Source of the DNA: UBA1479 sp040216635
GTDB lineage: Bacteria > Pseudomonadota > Alphaproteobacteria > Rhodospirillales > Casp-alpha2
Direction: 5' to 3'
Assembly (NCBI GenBank): GCA_040216635.1
Contig: JAVJOU010000013.1
Coordinates: forward strand, 92,661-156,660
DNA: 64,000 nucleotides
Shown: piece by piece, positions 1 to 8,856 of the stretch
Numbering within the stretch: position 1 is the stretch's first letter
Layout: every line of letters begins with the position of its first letter
Notes under the pieces: generated by a model
Seen by the model: only the letters and a program-made list of their open reading frames with translations
Database searches by the model: none
Told to the model about the DNA's origin: nothing
Program-made: the position numbers and the translations under genes

Positions 1-925
1 CGGGCTTGCCCCGCGAGTCGATGGACACGCCGATCAGGCGCCCGGGCAAGGTGCGCTTGAAGGCATCCTTGGCCGCCATGAAGGCCGCGTGCGGGCCGCC
101 GAAGCCCATGGGTACGCCGAACCGTTGGGCCGAGCCGACGACGATGTCGGCCCCCCATTCCCCGGGCGGCGTCAGCAGCACCAGGGATAGCAGGTCCGCC
201 GCCACGGTGACCAGGGCGCCCGCGTCATGGGCCTGTTCCGTCAGGCTGCTGAAATCGCGGATCGCACCGTCCGTCGCCGGATATTGCAGGACCAGGCCGT
301 AGATCTCGTCGCCCAGGCCCGCCAGATCCGTGAACGGGTCGCCGACCGTGACGGGAATGCCTAAGGGGGCGGCCCGCGTTTCGATCACGGCGATGGTCTG
401 CGGATGGCAGCCGGCGTCGACGAACAGGGTCTGGCCCTTGGCCTTGCCGACGCGGCGCATCAGGGTCATGGCCTCGGCCGCCGCCGTGCCTTCGTCCAGC
501 AGCGAGGCATTGGCCATTTCCATGCCGGTCAGGTCGATGATCGTTTGCTGATAGTTCATCAGAGCTTCCATGCGGCCCTGGCTGATTTCCGCCTGATAGG
601 GTGTATAGGCGGTGTACCAGCCCGGATTTTCCAGCACATTGCGCAGGATCACCGGCGGCGTGATGCAGCCGGAATACCCCATGCCGATCATCGACTTGGC
701 GATCATGTTTCTGTCCGCCATGGCGCGCAGGCGGGCCAGGGCGCCGGCTTCGGTCATGGGCGGGGCGGTGTATCCGCCCGGCTTCAGGATCGACGGCGGC
801 ACCGTCGCCTTGACCAGATCGTCCAGGGAGGAAAGATCCAGGACCTTCAGCATGCTTTCGATCTCGTCCGGGCGGGGCCCGATGTGACGGTCGGCGAAGC
901 TGTCGCCCGCGTTTTGTTCGGTCAT
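1..925 (-). CDS. gcvP: Glycine dehydrogenase (decarboxylating), P-protein, N-terminal part (cut by window edge)
   Basis: P-protein of the glycine cleavage system: PLP-dependent decarboxylation of glycine with transfer of the aminomethyl group to lipoyl-GcvH. About 308 residues are visible before the gene leaves the window at base 1. The N-terminus (FADRHIGP near residue 10, then DEGTAAAEAM and, at the edge, RLIGVSIDSRGKP) matches the long single-chain GcvP rather than the short GcvPA subunit. I infer a full-length protein of about 950 residues, but the C-terminal half with the PLP lysine is outside the window. It is the third gene of a gcvT-gcvH-gcvP operon, with a 28-base gap after gcvH, under the glycine riboswitch upstream of gcvT. 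Confidence 0.93.
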   Translation of the reverse strand, partial: MTEQNAGDSFADRHIGPRPDEIESMLKVLDLSSLDDLVKATVPPSILKPGGYTAPPMTEAGALARLRAMADRNMIAKSMIGMGYSGCITPPVILRNVLENPGWYTAYTPYQAEISQGRMEALMNYQQTIIDLTGMEMANASLLDEGTAAAEAMTLMRRVGKAKGQTLFVDAGCHPQTIAVIETRAAPLGIPVTVGDPFTDLAGLGDEIYGLVLQYPATDGAIRDFSSLTEQAHDAGALVTVAADLLSLVLLTPPGEWGADIVVGSAQRFGVPMGFGGPHAAFMAAKDAFKRTLPGRLIGVSIDSRGKP

Positions 926-953
926 GGTCTTGGGGTCCTTCGTCCGGTCGCTA

Positions 954-1328
954 TCAGTCGAGTTCAGCCAGCAAAGCTTTGTAGGCAGCTTCGTCGAGCA
1001 TTGTGTCCAAGTCGGATGGGTTGTCGGGTTTGATCTTAAAGAACCAGCCTTCGCCTTCCGGGTCCGAATTGACCAACGACGGGTCGTCGGCTACGGCTTG
1101 GTTCCCTTCGACGATATCGCCGGCAAGCGGGGAATAGACCTCGCTTGCGGCCTTGACCGATTCGACCACGGCGGCCTCGGCCCCGGCGTCGTAATGGGTG
1201 CCTGCCTCGGGGACTTCGACGAACACCACGTCGCCCAACTGTTCCTGGGCGTAATTGGTGATGCCGACCGTGGCGACGTCGCCTTCCATGCAGACCCATT
1301 CGTGGTCCTTGGTGTATTTCACAGTCAT
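954..1328 (-). CDS. gcvH: Glycine cleavage system H protein
   Basis: Small lipoyl carrier (124 residues, the usual length) that shuttles the aminomethyl intermediate between GcvP, GcvT and the L-protein. The N-terminus MTVKYTKDHEWV is typical. The lipoylation lysine lies in VESVKAASE near residue 60, inside the single lipoyl domain. It sits between gcvT (27 bases upstream) and gcvP (28 bases downstream) on the same strand, so the three are very likely cotranscribed and controlled by glycine through the upstream riboswitch. Identification is secure. Confidence 0.97.
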   Translation of the reverse strand: MTVKYTKDHEWVCMEGDVATVGITNYAQEQLGDVVFVEVPEAGTHYDAGAEAAVVESVKAASEVYSPLAGDIVEGNQAVADDPSLVNSDPEGEGWFFKIKPDNPSDLDTMLDEAAYKALLAELD

Positions 1329-1355
1329 TCTTTTTAATCTCCCTGCCTTGATCGC

Positions 1356-2465
1356 TCAGTCTTTGACGTAGTTCTGTTTTATGAACGGCGGTTTGACGAC
1401 TTCGGCGGCAAGCGCCTTGCCGCGAACCATCAGATTGACCTTGGTTCCCGGTTCCGCCAGATCGGTCCGCACGTAGCCCATGGCGACGGGGCCATCGACC
1501 GATGGGCCGAACCCACCCGATGTCACGGTCCCGGCGGCATTGCCGCCCATGTCCTGAATTTCCGTGCCGCCACGGGCCGGGGCGCGGCCTTCGGGCTTCA
1601 ATCCCACGCGGCGGCGTGCCGTGCCGTCCTTGATCTGGCCCAGGATCACATCTGCGCCGGGAAATCCGCCTTCGGCCCGCCGGCGTTTGCCGATGGTCCA
1701 GTTCAGCGCGGCTTCGACCGGGGTCGTGGTTTCGTCGATGTCATTGCCGTAAAGGCAAAGGCCCGCTTCCAGGCGTAGGGAATCGCGCGCCCCCAATCCG
1801 ATCGGCATGACCTCGTCTTCGGACAACAGCAGCCGGGCGAAGGCATCGGCTTCGGCGGCCGGGATCGAAATCTCGTATCCGTCCTCGCCGGTATAGCCGG
1901 ACCGGGTGATGAAGCAGGGGATGTCGTTGATGTGATAGGCGGCACCGGTCAGGAACACCATGTGGCGCACGGCCGGGATATAGCGTGCCAGAACCTCTGC
2001 CGCCTTGGGCCCTTGCAGTGCCAGAAGGGCATGGTCCTCGATGATCTCTAGCCGGTTATCCGGAAGATTGGATTGCAGATGGGCGAAGTCCGCATCCTTG
2101 CAGGCCGCATTGACCACCAGATAGAGCACGTCGCCGCAATGGGTGACCATAAGATCGTCGAGGATGCCGCCTGTGTCGTTGGTGAACAGGGTATAGCGCA
2201 TGTTGCCCGCACCCAGGCCCGCGATATCGCCGGGCACCAGGGTTTCCAGGGCTTCGGCAGCCTTGGCGCCGTGCAGCCGGGCTTGCCCCATGTGCGAGAC
2301 ATCGAACAGGCCGGCCGCCGCGCGGGTATGCAGGTGTTCCTTGAGAACGCCGTCCTTGTACTGCACGGGCATGGCATAGCCGGCGAAGGGCACCATTTTG
2401 GCACCGTATTCGCGATGCAGCGCGTCAAGCGGTGTGGTCTTCAGGTTTTGCGTGTCATCGGCCAA
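1356..2465 (-). CDS. gcvT: Aminomethyltransferase (glycine cleavage T protein)
   Basis: T-protein: releases ammonia and passes the methylene group from GcvH to tetrahydrofolate. The sequence shows TTPLDALHREYGAKMVPFAGY at the N-terminus, FDVSHMGQ, and a C-terminal barrel ending near VVKPPFIK, as in the GcvT family. I place the start at a TTG (base 2465) because a GGGGAGG ribosome site sits about 6 bases upstream and the protein then begins directly at the conserved fold (369 residues). An in-frame ATG at 2528 would add 21 residues unlike the family and lies inside the riboswitch expression platform. First gene of the gcv operon. Confidence 0.95.
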   Translation of the reverse strand: MADDTQNLKTTPLDALHREYGAKMVPFAGYAMPVQYKDGVLKEHLHTRAAAGLFDVSHMGQARLHGAKAAEALETLVPGDIAGLGAGNMRYTLFTNDTGGILDDLMVTHCGDVLYLVVNAACKDADFAHLQSNLPDNRLEIIEDHALLALQGPKAAEVLARYIPAVRHMVFLTGAAYHINDIPCFITRSGYTGEDGYEISIPAAEADAFARLLLSEDEVMPIGLGARDSLRLEAGLCLYGNDIDETTTPVEAALNWTIGKRRRAEGGFPGADVILGQIKDGTARRRVGLKPEGRAPARGGTEIQDMGGNAAGTVTSGGFGPSVDGPVAMGYVRTDLAEPGTKVNLMVRGKALAAEVVKPPFIKQNYVKD

Positions 2466-2522
2466 TGGGGCCTCCCCGGGCTTGGTCCTAAGATGCCGCT
2501 CGCCATGAAGCGAAGCAGCAGG

Positions 2523-2560
2523 GTTCAACGGCGTCCCAACGGTGTATCCACCGTTTGAAC
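2523..2560 (-). promoter_or_regulatory. Hairpin after the glycine riboswitch (probable expression platform)
   Basis: Directly after the second aptamer (minus strand) GTTCAAACGG pairs with CCGTTGAAC nine bases long with one bulged A. Nested inside is a competing CGGTG-GATA-CACCG hairpin that uses the same CGG. Two mutually exclusive stems between an aptamer and the first gene suggest a switching element. There is no U-run, so control of translation or of a downstream event is more likely than a simple terminator; that part is inference. Confidence 0.6.
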
Positions 2561-2775
2561 GCCCCCTCTGTCTCGGAACCTGAAAGATTGACCGGTGCGA
2601 TCCGTGCCGCCGGCTTACATCTTCGGTGGGGCTCGGCCGTATTCAATCGGCAAGCCTGCCCACTTTCCAGAGCCTCATCCTGCTGCGGTCCGGGTGCCTG
2701 AGAGTTTCCGGGGCGGTTGCTCCTTCGGCGCCGGCCGGGCGAATTGAATTCGATGCACGACCGGACTCTCCCACA
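2561..2775 (-). ncRNA. Tandem glycine riboswitch controlling gcvT-gcvH-gcvP
   Basis: Read on the minus strand, the leader opens with GGGAGAGTCC and continues CCGAAGGAGCAA, AACTCTCAGGCA, GGACCGCAGCAGGATGAGG, then a second copy with CACCGAAGATGTAAGCC, AATCTTTCAGGTTCCGA and GACAGAGGGGG. These are the signature strings of the two cooperative glycine aptamers joined by a short linker. It sits about 100 bases upstream of gcvT, the classic position, and should switch the operon on with glycine. It also explains why the 420-base stretch before gcvT contains no gene. Confidence 0.95.
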
Positions 2776-2888
2776 GCGATCATCTGAGGATGTCTGCCGT
2801 CCATTGTATCGACGGATCGGCCAAGGTCAACCGGCAGCGGATCGAGATGCCGAATGGAGGATCGATGGGGGAGGGGTTCGAAGAGTGG

Positions 2889-3476
2889 TTAGAGCCGGGG
2901 GCGGCGATCCCGCCGGTTCATTTCCAACTGGTCGCGTGTGATCACCAAACCGACAAGGACTCTGAAGTTCTTGCCTGTTTGACCGGACTGAATGGGGAGG
3001 TTGAGGTGCACGGGCGGCGTGGTAAATTCCCGGCGGCTTTCGTTTTCGGCGAAGGTCAGGTTGATGGTGAAAGCTTCGCGATAGAGAATTTTGTTGGCGC
3101 GGTCGGTGACGGAAACGAAATATTCAATGGCCGTTTTGCGATCACGGTTTGCCGGCCCGCGGACGGCTTCCATGAAGGTGGTGACCGTCACGGACATCGA
3201 GCCGGCGCGGGTATCGCGATCAACGTCCGAATCGCATGTCACGGCAACTTGGCTGACGGTGACCTCGTTGTCGATGTCGATCAGATCGCGGCCCTGACCG
3301 GGTTGATAGGTCAGCCGACGGGATGCGTCCGCGACAATGTTCTGGGGCGGGCAGGGAAGTTGAATCTTGCCGGTCACGGAGTCCATGAACTTGTTGCTCA
3401 AGGTATCGCAGCCGGCGACGGCAAGGGCGGTCAAAATCAGCGCTGCGGCGCGGGCGGGAAGATAAAATCGGGTCAC
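2889..3476 (-). CDS. Putative lipoprotein of unknown function
   Basis: A 195-residue protein with a GTG start, a hydrophobic N-terminus and a clear lipobox (LAVAGC, cysteine near residue 23), so it should be a lipid-anchored envelope protein. The remainder is predicted beta-rich, with alternating stretches such as MSVTVTTFMEAV and FTINLTFAENE, and no catalytic motif I recognise. It follows the CDGSH gene by 7 bases and precedes the gcv riboswitch leader, so it may be the last gene of a two-gene transcript. Similar short lipoproteins occur in related alphaproteobacteria as hypotheticals; I do not assign a function. Confidence 0.8.
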   Translation of the reverse strand: MTRFYLPARAAALILTALAVAGCDTLSNKFMDSVTGKIQLPCPPQNIVADASRRLTYQPGQGRDLIDIDNEVTVSQVAVTCDSDVDRDTRAGSMSVTVTTFMEAVRGPANRDRKTAIEYFVSVTDRANKILYREAFTINLTFAENESRREFTTPPVHLNLPIQSGQTGKNFRVLVGLVITRDQLEMNRRDRRPRL

Positions 3477-3483
3477 GGATTCT

Positions 3484-3723
3484 TTAAAGACTGTTGTGTG
3501 TGCCGTCGCAGAACGGCGGCGTGTTGGTGGCCTTGCAGCCGCAAAAATAAACGGTTTCCGATTTTTCTGCGGTGATGACCAACGGTGTCATGCCCGTGCC
3601 TGAATGAGACCCATCGCAAAACGGCTGATTGGTGCTCAGCCCGCAGGCGCACCACGCATATTTCTTCCCCGCTTCGACGGCGGTGGCGTAGGGCGCCTTT
3701 TGCGCGATTTTCGGAACGGTCAT
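3484..3723 (-). CDS. CDGSH iron-sulfur domain protein
   Basis: A 79-residue protein with two CDGSH zinc-finger-type 2Fe-2S motifs. The first is CACGLSTNQPFCDGSH at about residues 26-41, the second CGCKATNTPPFCDGTH at about 60-75. Each supplies the three cysteines and one histidine typical of this family. Tandem small CDGSH proteins are common in alphaproteobacteria and are thought to act in electron transfer or redox sensing, but the partner is unknown. It lies just upstream of the lipoprotein gene on the same strand. Family assignment is certain, cellular role is not. Confidence 0.93.
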   Translation of the reverse strand: MTVPKIAQKAPYATAVEAGKKYAWCACGLSTNQPFCDGSHSGTGMTPLVITAEKSETVYFCGCKATNTPPFCDGTHNSL

Positions 3724-3839
3724 CGCGGTCTCCGTGAATGCATTCGCCGGGTGGCGGATGTCGGCCGATGCTATGTCGGGTCGCCGGGGAATCTAATGGA
3801 CCCGCGGCCTTGCGGCAAGCCCGCTGCCGATTAAGAAAA

Positions 3840-5621
3840 TCAACGTGACCCCGTTGATATTTCGTCGGCCGTGGCGGCGGTTCCCGGGGCGGCCATGTCG
3901 ATCAGGGTTTGCGCCAATTTGGCCATCGCGCGGGCGCGTGACCAGGCATTTTCAATGGCGCGGGCTTCGGCCATGGCGCGGTTGAAGGCATTCAGGGCCA
4001 AGTCGGATTCCGCCGCGCGCGCATGGAGGGTCGCCGTGTCGCCATGCACCCAGACACGGCTGATCGCGCTGGGGATGCGGTAGGCCGCGGCAATCGCCAA
4101 ACGTTCGCTCGCCAGTGGTTCATCGGGCGCCAAGCCCGCCATGCGCTGGTGGGCGGCGATGGCGAACAGTACCTGTGCCTGCAGGCGGGCGTCGTCGATT
4201 CGTTCCGCCGCATCGCGTGCCCGGGCAAAGCGTTCGGTCAAAACCTCGGTCGGGCGGTCCTTGATCCGGGCCATGTCGCTGAGAGCCAAAACCAGACGGC
4301 TGATCGCATAGGCGCGGGCAAAAGGCAGGGCGATGGCTTCGGCATCGTTGAAGGCTTCGTCCATGACGGCATCGGCACCATCCCGGTCGCCTGCCTGTGC
4401 GCGGGCGACGGCGACTTCGCCCAAGACCAGGACGCGATACCGTTCGGCATCGACGTCGTGGGCGAGTTCCATGGCCTTGTCCAGGCGTCCGGCGCGAATT
4501 GCCGATTGTGCCGCCGCGATCAGGACGCTGGCCTTATCCGTCCTGTGGGCGACCAGGCGCGCGAGATCCAATGCGTCGTCCAGGCGGTCCAGATCCGCCA
4601 GCGCACCCGCGACCTGGCGCCAGGCGGCAACTTTGGACGCGGTCGGGACTTTTTCATCGGCGGTTAAGCGCGCCAGATGAAGGGCCGCGGTTGCCGTGTC
4701 CTGGTCGCCCGACCGGTACAAGGCGACCGCCGCACGGGTCGCGAAGGCGACCTTGTCCGCCGGGACCTTCAAATGACGGGCCATGCTGAACAACAGGGAT
4801 GCCGTATCTTGCGCGGCCTGCATGTATCCGTGCCGTGCCTGGGTGTCGGCGATCACGGCCAGGGCTTCGATCTGGGTGCGCGATTCGGGAATGATCTCGG
4901 CGGCGGCAAGGGCTTCTTCCTCCCGCCCGGCGCGGGCCTGGGCCTGGGCAATGTCGCGCAGGGCAACCATCACCAAGCGCGGGTCCTGTATCCGCCGGGT
5001 CGTTTCCATGGCTCGTTTCATCAGCCCGGCGCGGGCTTGTGCCGCCAATATTTCCCCCAAGGCCCAATCGCGCAGGTCGCGCTTCGTCACGGCCTTCGCA
5101 CTTTCGAATCCTTCAGTCAGCAAACAGCGGACGGTGGGTTTGTCGAAACAAGGTGCGGGGTCGCGGGCGGCATCGGCCGGTTCGGCTTCTGCGTCGTCGA
5201 TCAGATCACGTGTCGCCGGATGGGCCTGCAAGGCCTGGCGGGCGTCGTCCATGGCCTTGCGACGGGTGTTGTCCAGATTCTGCAACAGGCGGCTGACGCG
5301 CAGGCTGCGTTCAAGGTGATCGACCAAGGCATCGGTGATGCGGCCGGTGACCCGCAATCCCGCCTGTTGCTGATACAGTCGGATCGCCGAGGTCAGGTTC
5401 TGGTTCAATTTGCCGTCGAGAAATCCCGAATACATCCCCAGCGTCGCAAGGGCCGATTGCACCTGGCGCACGATATCGACTTTGGGGGCCATGGGTTCAC
5501 GGCCGAGCGAAGGGATGTCCGGGGCCTCGCGGGCGGCCTGCGCGGGCAAGGCAAAACATCCGGCAGTCAGGGCCAGCCCTGCCAGAATCGCCGCCCGAAT
5601 GGTTGTTCGTCCTCGATACAT
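3840..5621 (-). CDS. Exported peptidoglycan-binding protein with helical repeats
   Basis: 593 residues. An N-terminal signal region ends near ALPAQA; a cysteine in LTAGC is a poor lipobox, so a cleaved signal is more likely. Residues about 48-110 form a peptidoglycan-binding type 1 domain (VQSALATLGMYSGFLDGKLN, then AIRLYQQQAGL). The rest, from about residue 165 to 575, is a chain of TPR-like helical pairs rich in alanine, with recurring phrases such as AQARAGREEEALAAAE, TQARHGYMQAAQDT and ARAQAGDRDGADAVMDEA. No enzyme motif is visible. It resembles periplasmic scaffold proteins; the role is unknown. It is transcribed away from thrB and stands alone. Confidence 0.85.
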   Translation of the reverse strand: MYRGRTTIRAAILAGLALTAGCFALPAQAAREAPDIPSLGREPMAPKVDIVRQVQSALATLGMYSGFLDGKLNQNLTSAIRLYQQQAGLRVTGRITDALVDHLERSLRVSRLLQNLDNTRRKAMDDARQALQAHPATRDLIDDAEAEPADAARDPAPCFDKPTVRCLLTEGFESAKAVTKRDLRDWALGEILAAQARAGLMKRAMETTRRIQDPRLVMVALRDIAQAQARAGREEEALAAAEIIPESRTQIEALAVIADTQARHGYMQAAQDTASLLFSMARHLKVPADKVAFATRAAVALYRSGDQDTATAALHLARLTADEKVPTASKVAAWRQVAGALADLDRLDDALDLARLVAHRTDKASVLIAAAQSAIRAGRLDKAMELAHDVDAERYRVLVLGEVAVARAQAGDRDGADAVMDEAFNDAEAIALPFARAYAISRLVLALSDMARIKDRPTEVLTERFARARDAAERIDDARLQAQVLFAIAAHQRMAGLAPDEPLASERLAIAAAYRIPSAISRVWVHGDTATLHARAAESDLALNAFNRAMAEARAIENAWSRARAMAKLAQTLIDMAAPGTAATADEISTGSR

Positions 5622-5760
5622 ATCGGTCCGTTTAACCGTTGCGATTCGTGCGTTGCCAGCGGTCTGCTGGCGCCCCCTCGGAATTTCTTGTTTTATGGGC
5701 CCGCACTCAACAGTCCGGACGGGTCGGTATTGCCGACCGTATTGTGAAGATCATACCGCC

Positions 5761-6729
5761 ATGGCCGTCTATACGGAAGTCTCTGACGAAGAATTGATCC
5801 AGTTCATGGACGGCTACGACCTGGGCGAAGTCGTGTCGTGTAAAGGCATTGCCGAAGGAATCGAGAATTCGAACTTCCTGCTGACCATGACGGCGGGGAC
5901 GTTCATCCTGACACTTTACGAAAAACGCGTCGATCCGCGCGACCTGCCGTTCTTTGTCGGTCTGCTGGATCATCTGGCGGAACGGGGCATTCCTTGCCCC
6001 TTGCCCGTGCGGGACAGGGCGGGGGAAATCTTGCGCGCCCTGGCCGGCCGGCCGGCGGCGATCGTCACTTTTCTTCCCGGCATGTGGCCCCGGCGGGTCG
6101 CCCCGGATCATTGCGCCGAGGTCGGCCGTGCCCTGGCATGCATGCATCTGGCGGGTGCCGGGTTCGAGGGCGGGCGGGAAAATGCGCTTTCCGTTCCGGC
6201 CTGGCGCCCCTTGTTGGACAGCGCCGGTCCCGAGGCCGACCGTGTGCAGATGGGAATCGGCACAAAACTCAACCATGACCTGGATGAAATCGAAGCGGCC
6301 TGGCCCCAAGATTTACCGCAAGGGATCATTCATGCCGACCTGTTCCCCGACAACGTGTTCTTTCGCGGCGGTGAATTGACCGGTCTGATCGACTTTTATT
6401 TCGCCTGCCGGGATTTCCTGGCCTATGACCTGGCGATCTGTCTCAACGCGTGGTGCTTCGAAAGCGATTACAGCTTCAACATCACCAAGGCCCGGCGTCT
6501 GGTGACGGGTTATGCGGGGGAGCGGCCGCTTGACGAGGCCGAGGTCGCCGCCCTGCCGCTTCTGGCCAGGGGGGCGGCGATGCGGTTTTTGCTGACCAGG
6601 ATATATGACTGGCTCAACACGCCGAGCGGCGCCCTGGTCACGCCCAAGGACCCCATGGAATACATGGCAAAACTGCGTTTTCACGAACGGGTGCGAAGTG
6701 CCTCTGAATACGGATTGGATGTGACCTGA
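5761..6729 (+). CDS. thrB: Homoserine kinase (type II, APH fold)
   Basis: Phosphorylates L-homoserine in threonine synthesis. The 322-residue protein starts MAVYTEVSDEELIQFM, the usual start of alphaproteobacterial ThrB. It carries the aminoglycoside-phosphotransferase fold with the catalytic loop IIHADLFPDNVFF (about residue 195) and the metal-binding LIDFYFACRDFLAYDLA (about 215). The reading frame is open further upstream, but homology begins at this ATG. rnhA follows after 5 bases, an order seen in related genomes. thrC, the next enzyme of the pathway, is 14 kb away in another operon. Confidence 0.95.
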   Translation: MAVYTEVSDEELIQFMDGYDLGEVVSCKGIAEGIENSNFLLTMTAGTFILTLYEKRVDPRDLPFFVGLLDHLAERGIPCPLPVRDRAGEILRALAGRPAAIVTFLPGMWPRRVAPDHCAEVGRALACMHLAGAGFEGGRENALSVPAWRPLLDSAGPEADRVQMGIGTKLNHDLDEIEAAWPQDLPQGIIHADLFPDNVFFRGGELTGLIDFYFACRDFLAYDLAICLNAWCFESDYSFNITKARRLVTGYAGERPLDEAEVAALPLLARGAAMRFLLTRIYDWLNTPSGALVTPKDPMEYMAKLRFHERVRSASEYGLDVT

Positions 6730-6734
6730 ACGAC

Positions 6735-7178
6735 ATGACCGATAGCGACGACATCATCGAAATTTTTACTGACGGCGCATGTTCCGGGAACCCGGGACCC
6801 GGCGGCTGGGGGGTGCTGATGCGGTGGCGCGACCACGAGAAGGAACTGTGCGGCGGCGAGCCCGAGACCACCAACAACCGGATGGAACTGATGGCGGCGA
6901 TCCAAGGGATCGAAAGCGTCACCCGCCCGTCACGTCTGCGTCTGGTCACGGACAGCGTTTATGTGAAGGATGGGATCACCAAGTGGATCCACGGCTGGAA
7001 ACGCAACGGCTGGAAAACGGCGGCCAAGAAACCGGTCAAGAACGAGGACCTGTGGCGCCGCCTGGACGCGGCTCTGGCGGGGCATAAGATTGACTGGCAA
7101 TGGGTCAAGGGGCATGCCGGTCACCCCGAAAACGAACGGGCGGACGAGCTTGCACGCCGCGGTATTGCCAAATTGTAG
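6735..7178 (+). CDS. rnhA: Ribonuclease HI
   Basis: Cleaves RNA in RNA-DNA hybrids. At 147 residues it has the standard length and all active-site segments: FTDGACSGNPGPGGWG (first Asp), NNRMELMAAI (Glu), VTDSVYV (second Asp) and HPENERADELA (last Asp), plus the basic handle helix WKTAAKKPVKN. It follows thrB by 5 bases and probably shares its transcript. Nothing unusual. Confidence 0.97.
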   Translation: MTDSDDIIEIFTDGACSGNPGPGGWGVLMRWRDHEKELCGGEPETTNNRMELMAAIQGIESVTRPSRLRLVTDSVYVKDGITKWIHGWKRNGWKTAAKKPVKNEDLWRRLDAALAGHKIDWQWVKGHAGHPENERADELARRGIAKL

Positions 7179-7293
7179 CTCTTTCGTACATCTCGACTTT
7201 TAGCGTATTAGCGTTTTCTCCCGCGCTTGCTACACTGCGCTCGGGGTTGGAGGTGAACGCGTTCATGAGGGAAAGGCTGACCGCCAGCTTCAT

Positions 7294-8856
7294 ATGGATA
7301 ATAGCCAGAACAATATCGAGGGCGACAGCGACCCAGCGGTGACCCGGGTGCTTCTGGTCGAGGATGACCCGGGCGATGCCCTATTGGTCAAGCGCGGCCT
7401 GGAGCGGGCATATCGGGGCCGATATGAGATTGTCCACGTCGATACCTTGATGGCGGCTGCGGACTATCTGCTGACCGGGGAGAAAACCTGTGACGTCGTT
7501 TTGCTTGACCTGTCTTTGCCGGATTCGCAAAACCTGCAGGGATTAAGCGTGCTGGCAGACGTCACCCAGGGTGACATCCCCATCGTTATTCTGTCCGGCC
7601 AAGATGATGAAACCTTGGCCCATACCGCAATTCTTCGCGATGCGCAGGACTATCTTAGCAAACATGATATGACCGAGCGGGCGCTTGACCGCACGCTGCG
7701 CTATTCCATCGAACGTCACCGCATTCAAGTTGATTTACGCCGGTCCCGCGAACGGTTCCGGCAATTCGCGCGGGTCGCGTCGGACCGGTTCTGGGAAATG
7801 GACAGCGATTTGAGGTTCATAGACGCGGTCGGCACGCTGGCTGATGATTACCAGCCGGCGCGCGAAGATGTAATCGGCAGGCGTCGATGGGAAATAAGCG
7901 GGTTCGCCCCCTTGCCGCCCCATACCTGGGAAGAGCATCGTGCGGACCTGGAACAGAAAAAATCGTTCCGCGGTTTCGAAGTCTCTTACACCGCACCCAA
8001 CGGTGACATTACCTATTGGTCGATCAATGGCGAGCCGATCAAGGACGAGCACGGCAGGTTCGAAGGCTATCGCGGCACGGCCGCCGATATCACCAAGCAG
8101 AAATCCGCCGAGCAGAGGCTTCGAAAGGTCGCCGATGAATTGGCGCAGACCTCGGCCGAACTCTCGGACACGAATGCCAAGAAGGACAAATTCTTTTCGA
8201 TCATTGCCCATGATCTGCGCTCGCCGTTCGCGGGCATGCTGGGGACCGCCGATATGTTCCGGCGGGGGATTACCGGCGGGAACCCGGATCAGCTGAAAAA
8301 ACAGGGCGACATGATGTTCGCCGCGGCGACGCGTGCGCTCAACCTGGTCGAGGATTTGTTGGAATGGTCGCGGCTGCAACTGGGTGGTGTTTCGTTTCAG
8401 CCGGAACGCTTCGACATTGTCGAAATGATACAAGAAACCATCGACCTGACGCAGGATCAGGCCGATCAGAAGGGCGTTGTCCTGATGAAGGAAACGCCTG
8501 AATTCCAAACCGTCAATGCGGACAAGCGCGCGGTCAGTTCCGTGATCCGTAATCTGATCGCCAATGCGGTCAAGTTCACGGCACAAGGCGGGCAGGTTAA
8601 CGTCGGTGTCCGTGATAATGGATCAGATGTTGCGGTTTCCATCCAGGATACGGGCGTGGGCATGGACGATGCGAAAATCGCCAGTCTGTTCGAAATCTCG
8701 GAACAGAAAAGCACCACGGGCACGGCCGGCGAAAAAGGCACGGGGTTGGGCATGGTTCTTTGCAAGGAACTGGTTGAACAGAACGGCGGCGGCATAGTTG
8801 TCACAAGCCGTCCGGAACAAGGCACCAAAGTCATTTTCACGCTGCCAAAGGGATGA
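7294..8856 (+). CDS. Receiver-PAS-histidine kinase hybrid protein
   Basis: 520 residues, soluble. Residues about 10-130 are a receiver domain (LLVEDDPGDALLVKRGL, phospho-acceptor in VLLDLSLPD). Residues about 155-270 form a PAS domain plus PAC (DRFWEMDSDLRFIDAVG to GYRGTAADITKQK). A short coiled coil leads into HisKA with phospho-histidine in FFSIIAHDLRSPFAG (about 305), then HATPase_c with NLIANAVKF, DTGVGMDD and GTGLGMVLCKELVEQNGG. A receiver at the N-terminus suggests the kinase is modulated by another kinase. It opens a four-gene sensory operon; its stop overlaps the next start (ATGA). Confidence 0.92.
   Translation: MDNSQNNIEGDSDPAVTRVLLVEDDPGDALLVKRGLERAYRGRYEIVHVDTLMAAADYLLTGEKTCDVVLLDLSLPDSQNLQGLSVLADVTQGDIPIVILSGQDDETLAHTAILRDAQDYLSKHDMTERALDRTLRYSIERHRIQVDLRRSRERFRQFARVASDRFWEMDSDLRFIDAVGTLADDYQPAREDVIGRRRWEISGFAPLPPHTWEEHRADLEQKKSFRGFEVSYTAPNGDITYWSINGEPIKDEHGRFEGYRGTAADITKQKSAEQRLRKVADELAQTSAELSDTNAKKDKFFSIIAHDLRSPFAGMLGTADMFRRGITGGNPDQLKKQGDMMFAAATRALNLVEDLLEWSRLQLGGVSFQPERFDIVEMIQETIDLTQDQADQKGVVLMKETPEFQTVNADKRAVSSVIRNLIANAVKFTAQGGQVNVGVRDNGSDVAVSIQDTGVGMDDAKIASLFEISEQKSTTGTAGEKGTGLGMVLCKELVEQNGGGIVVTSRPEQGTKVIFTLPKG

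Noticed and set aside
1..925. Split-type GcvPA subunit
   Set aside because: The text at the edge (RLIGVSIDSRGKP) and the early HIGP motif suit the long single-chain GcvP; final proof needs the sequence beyond base 1.
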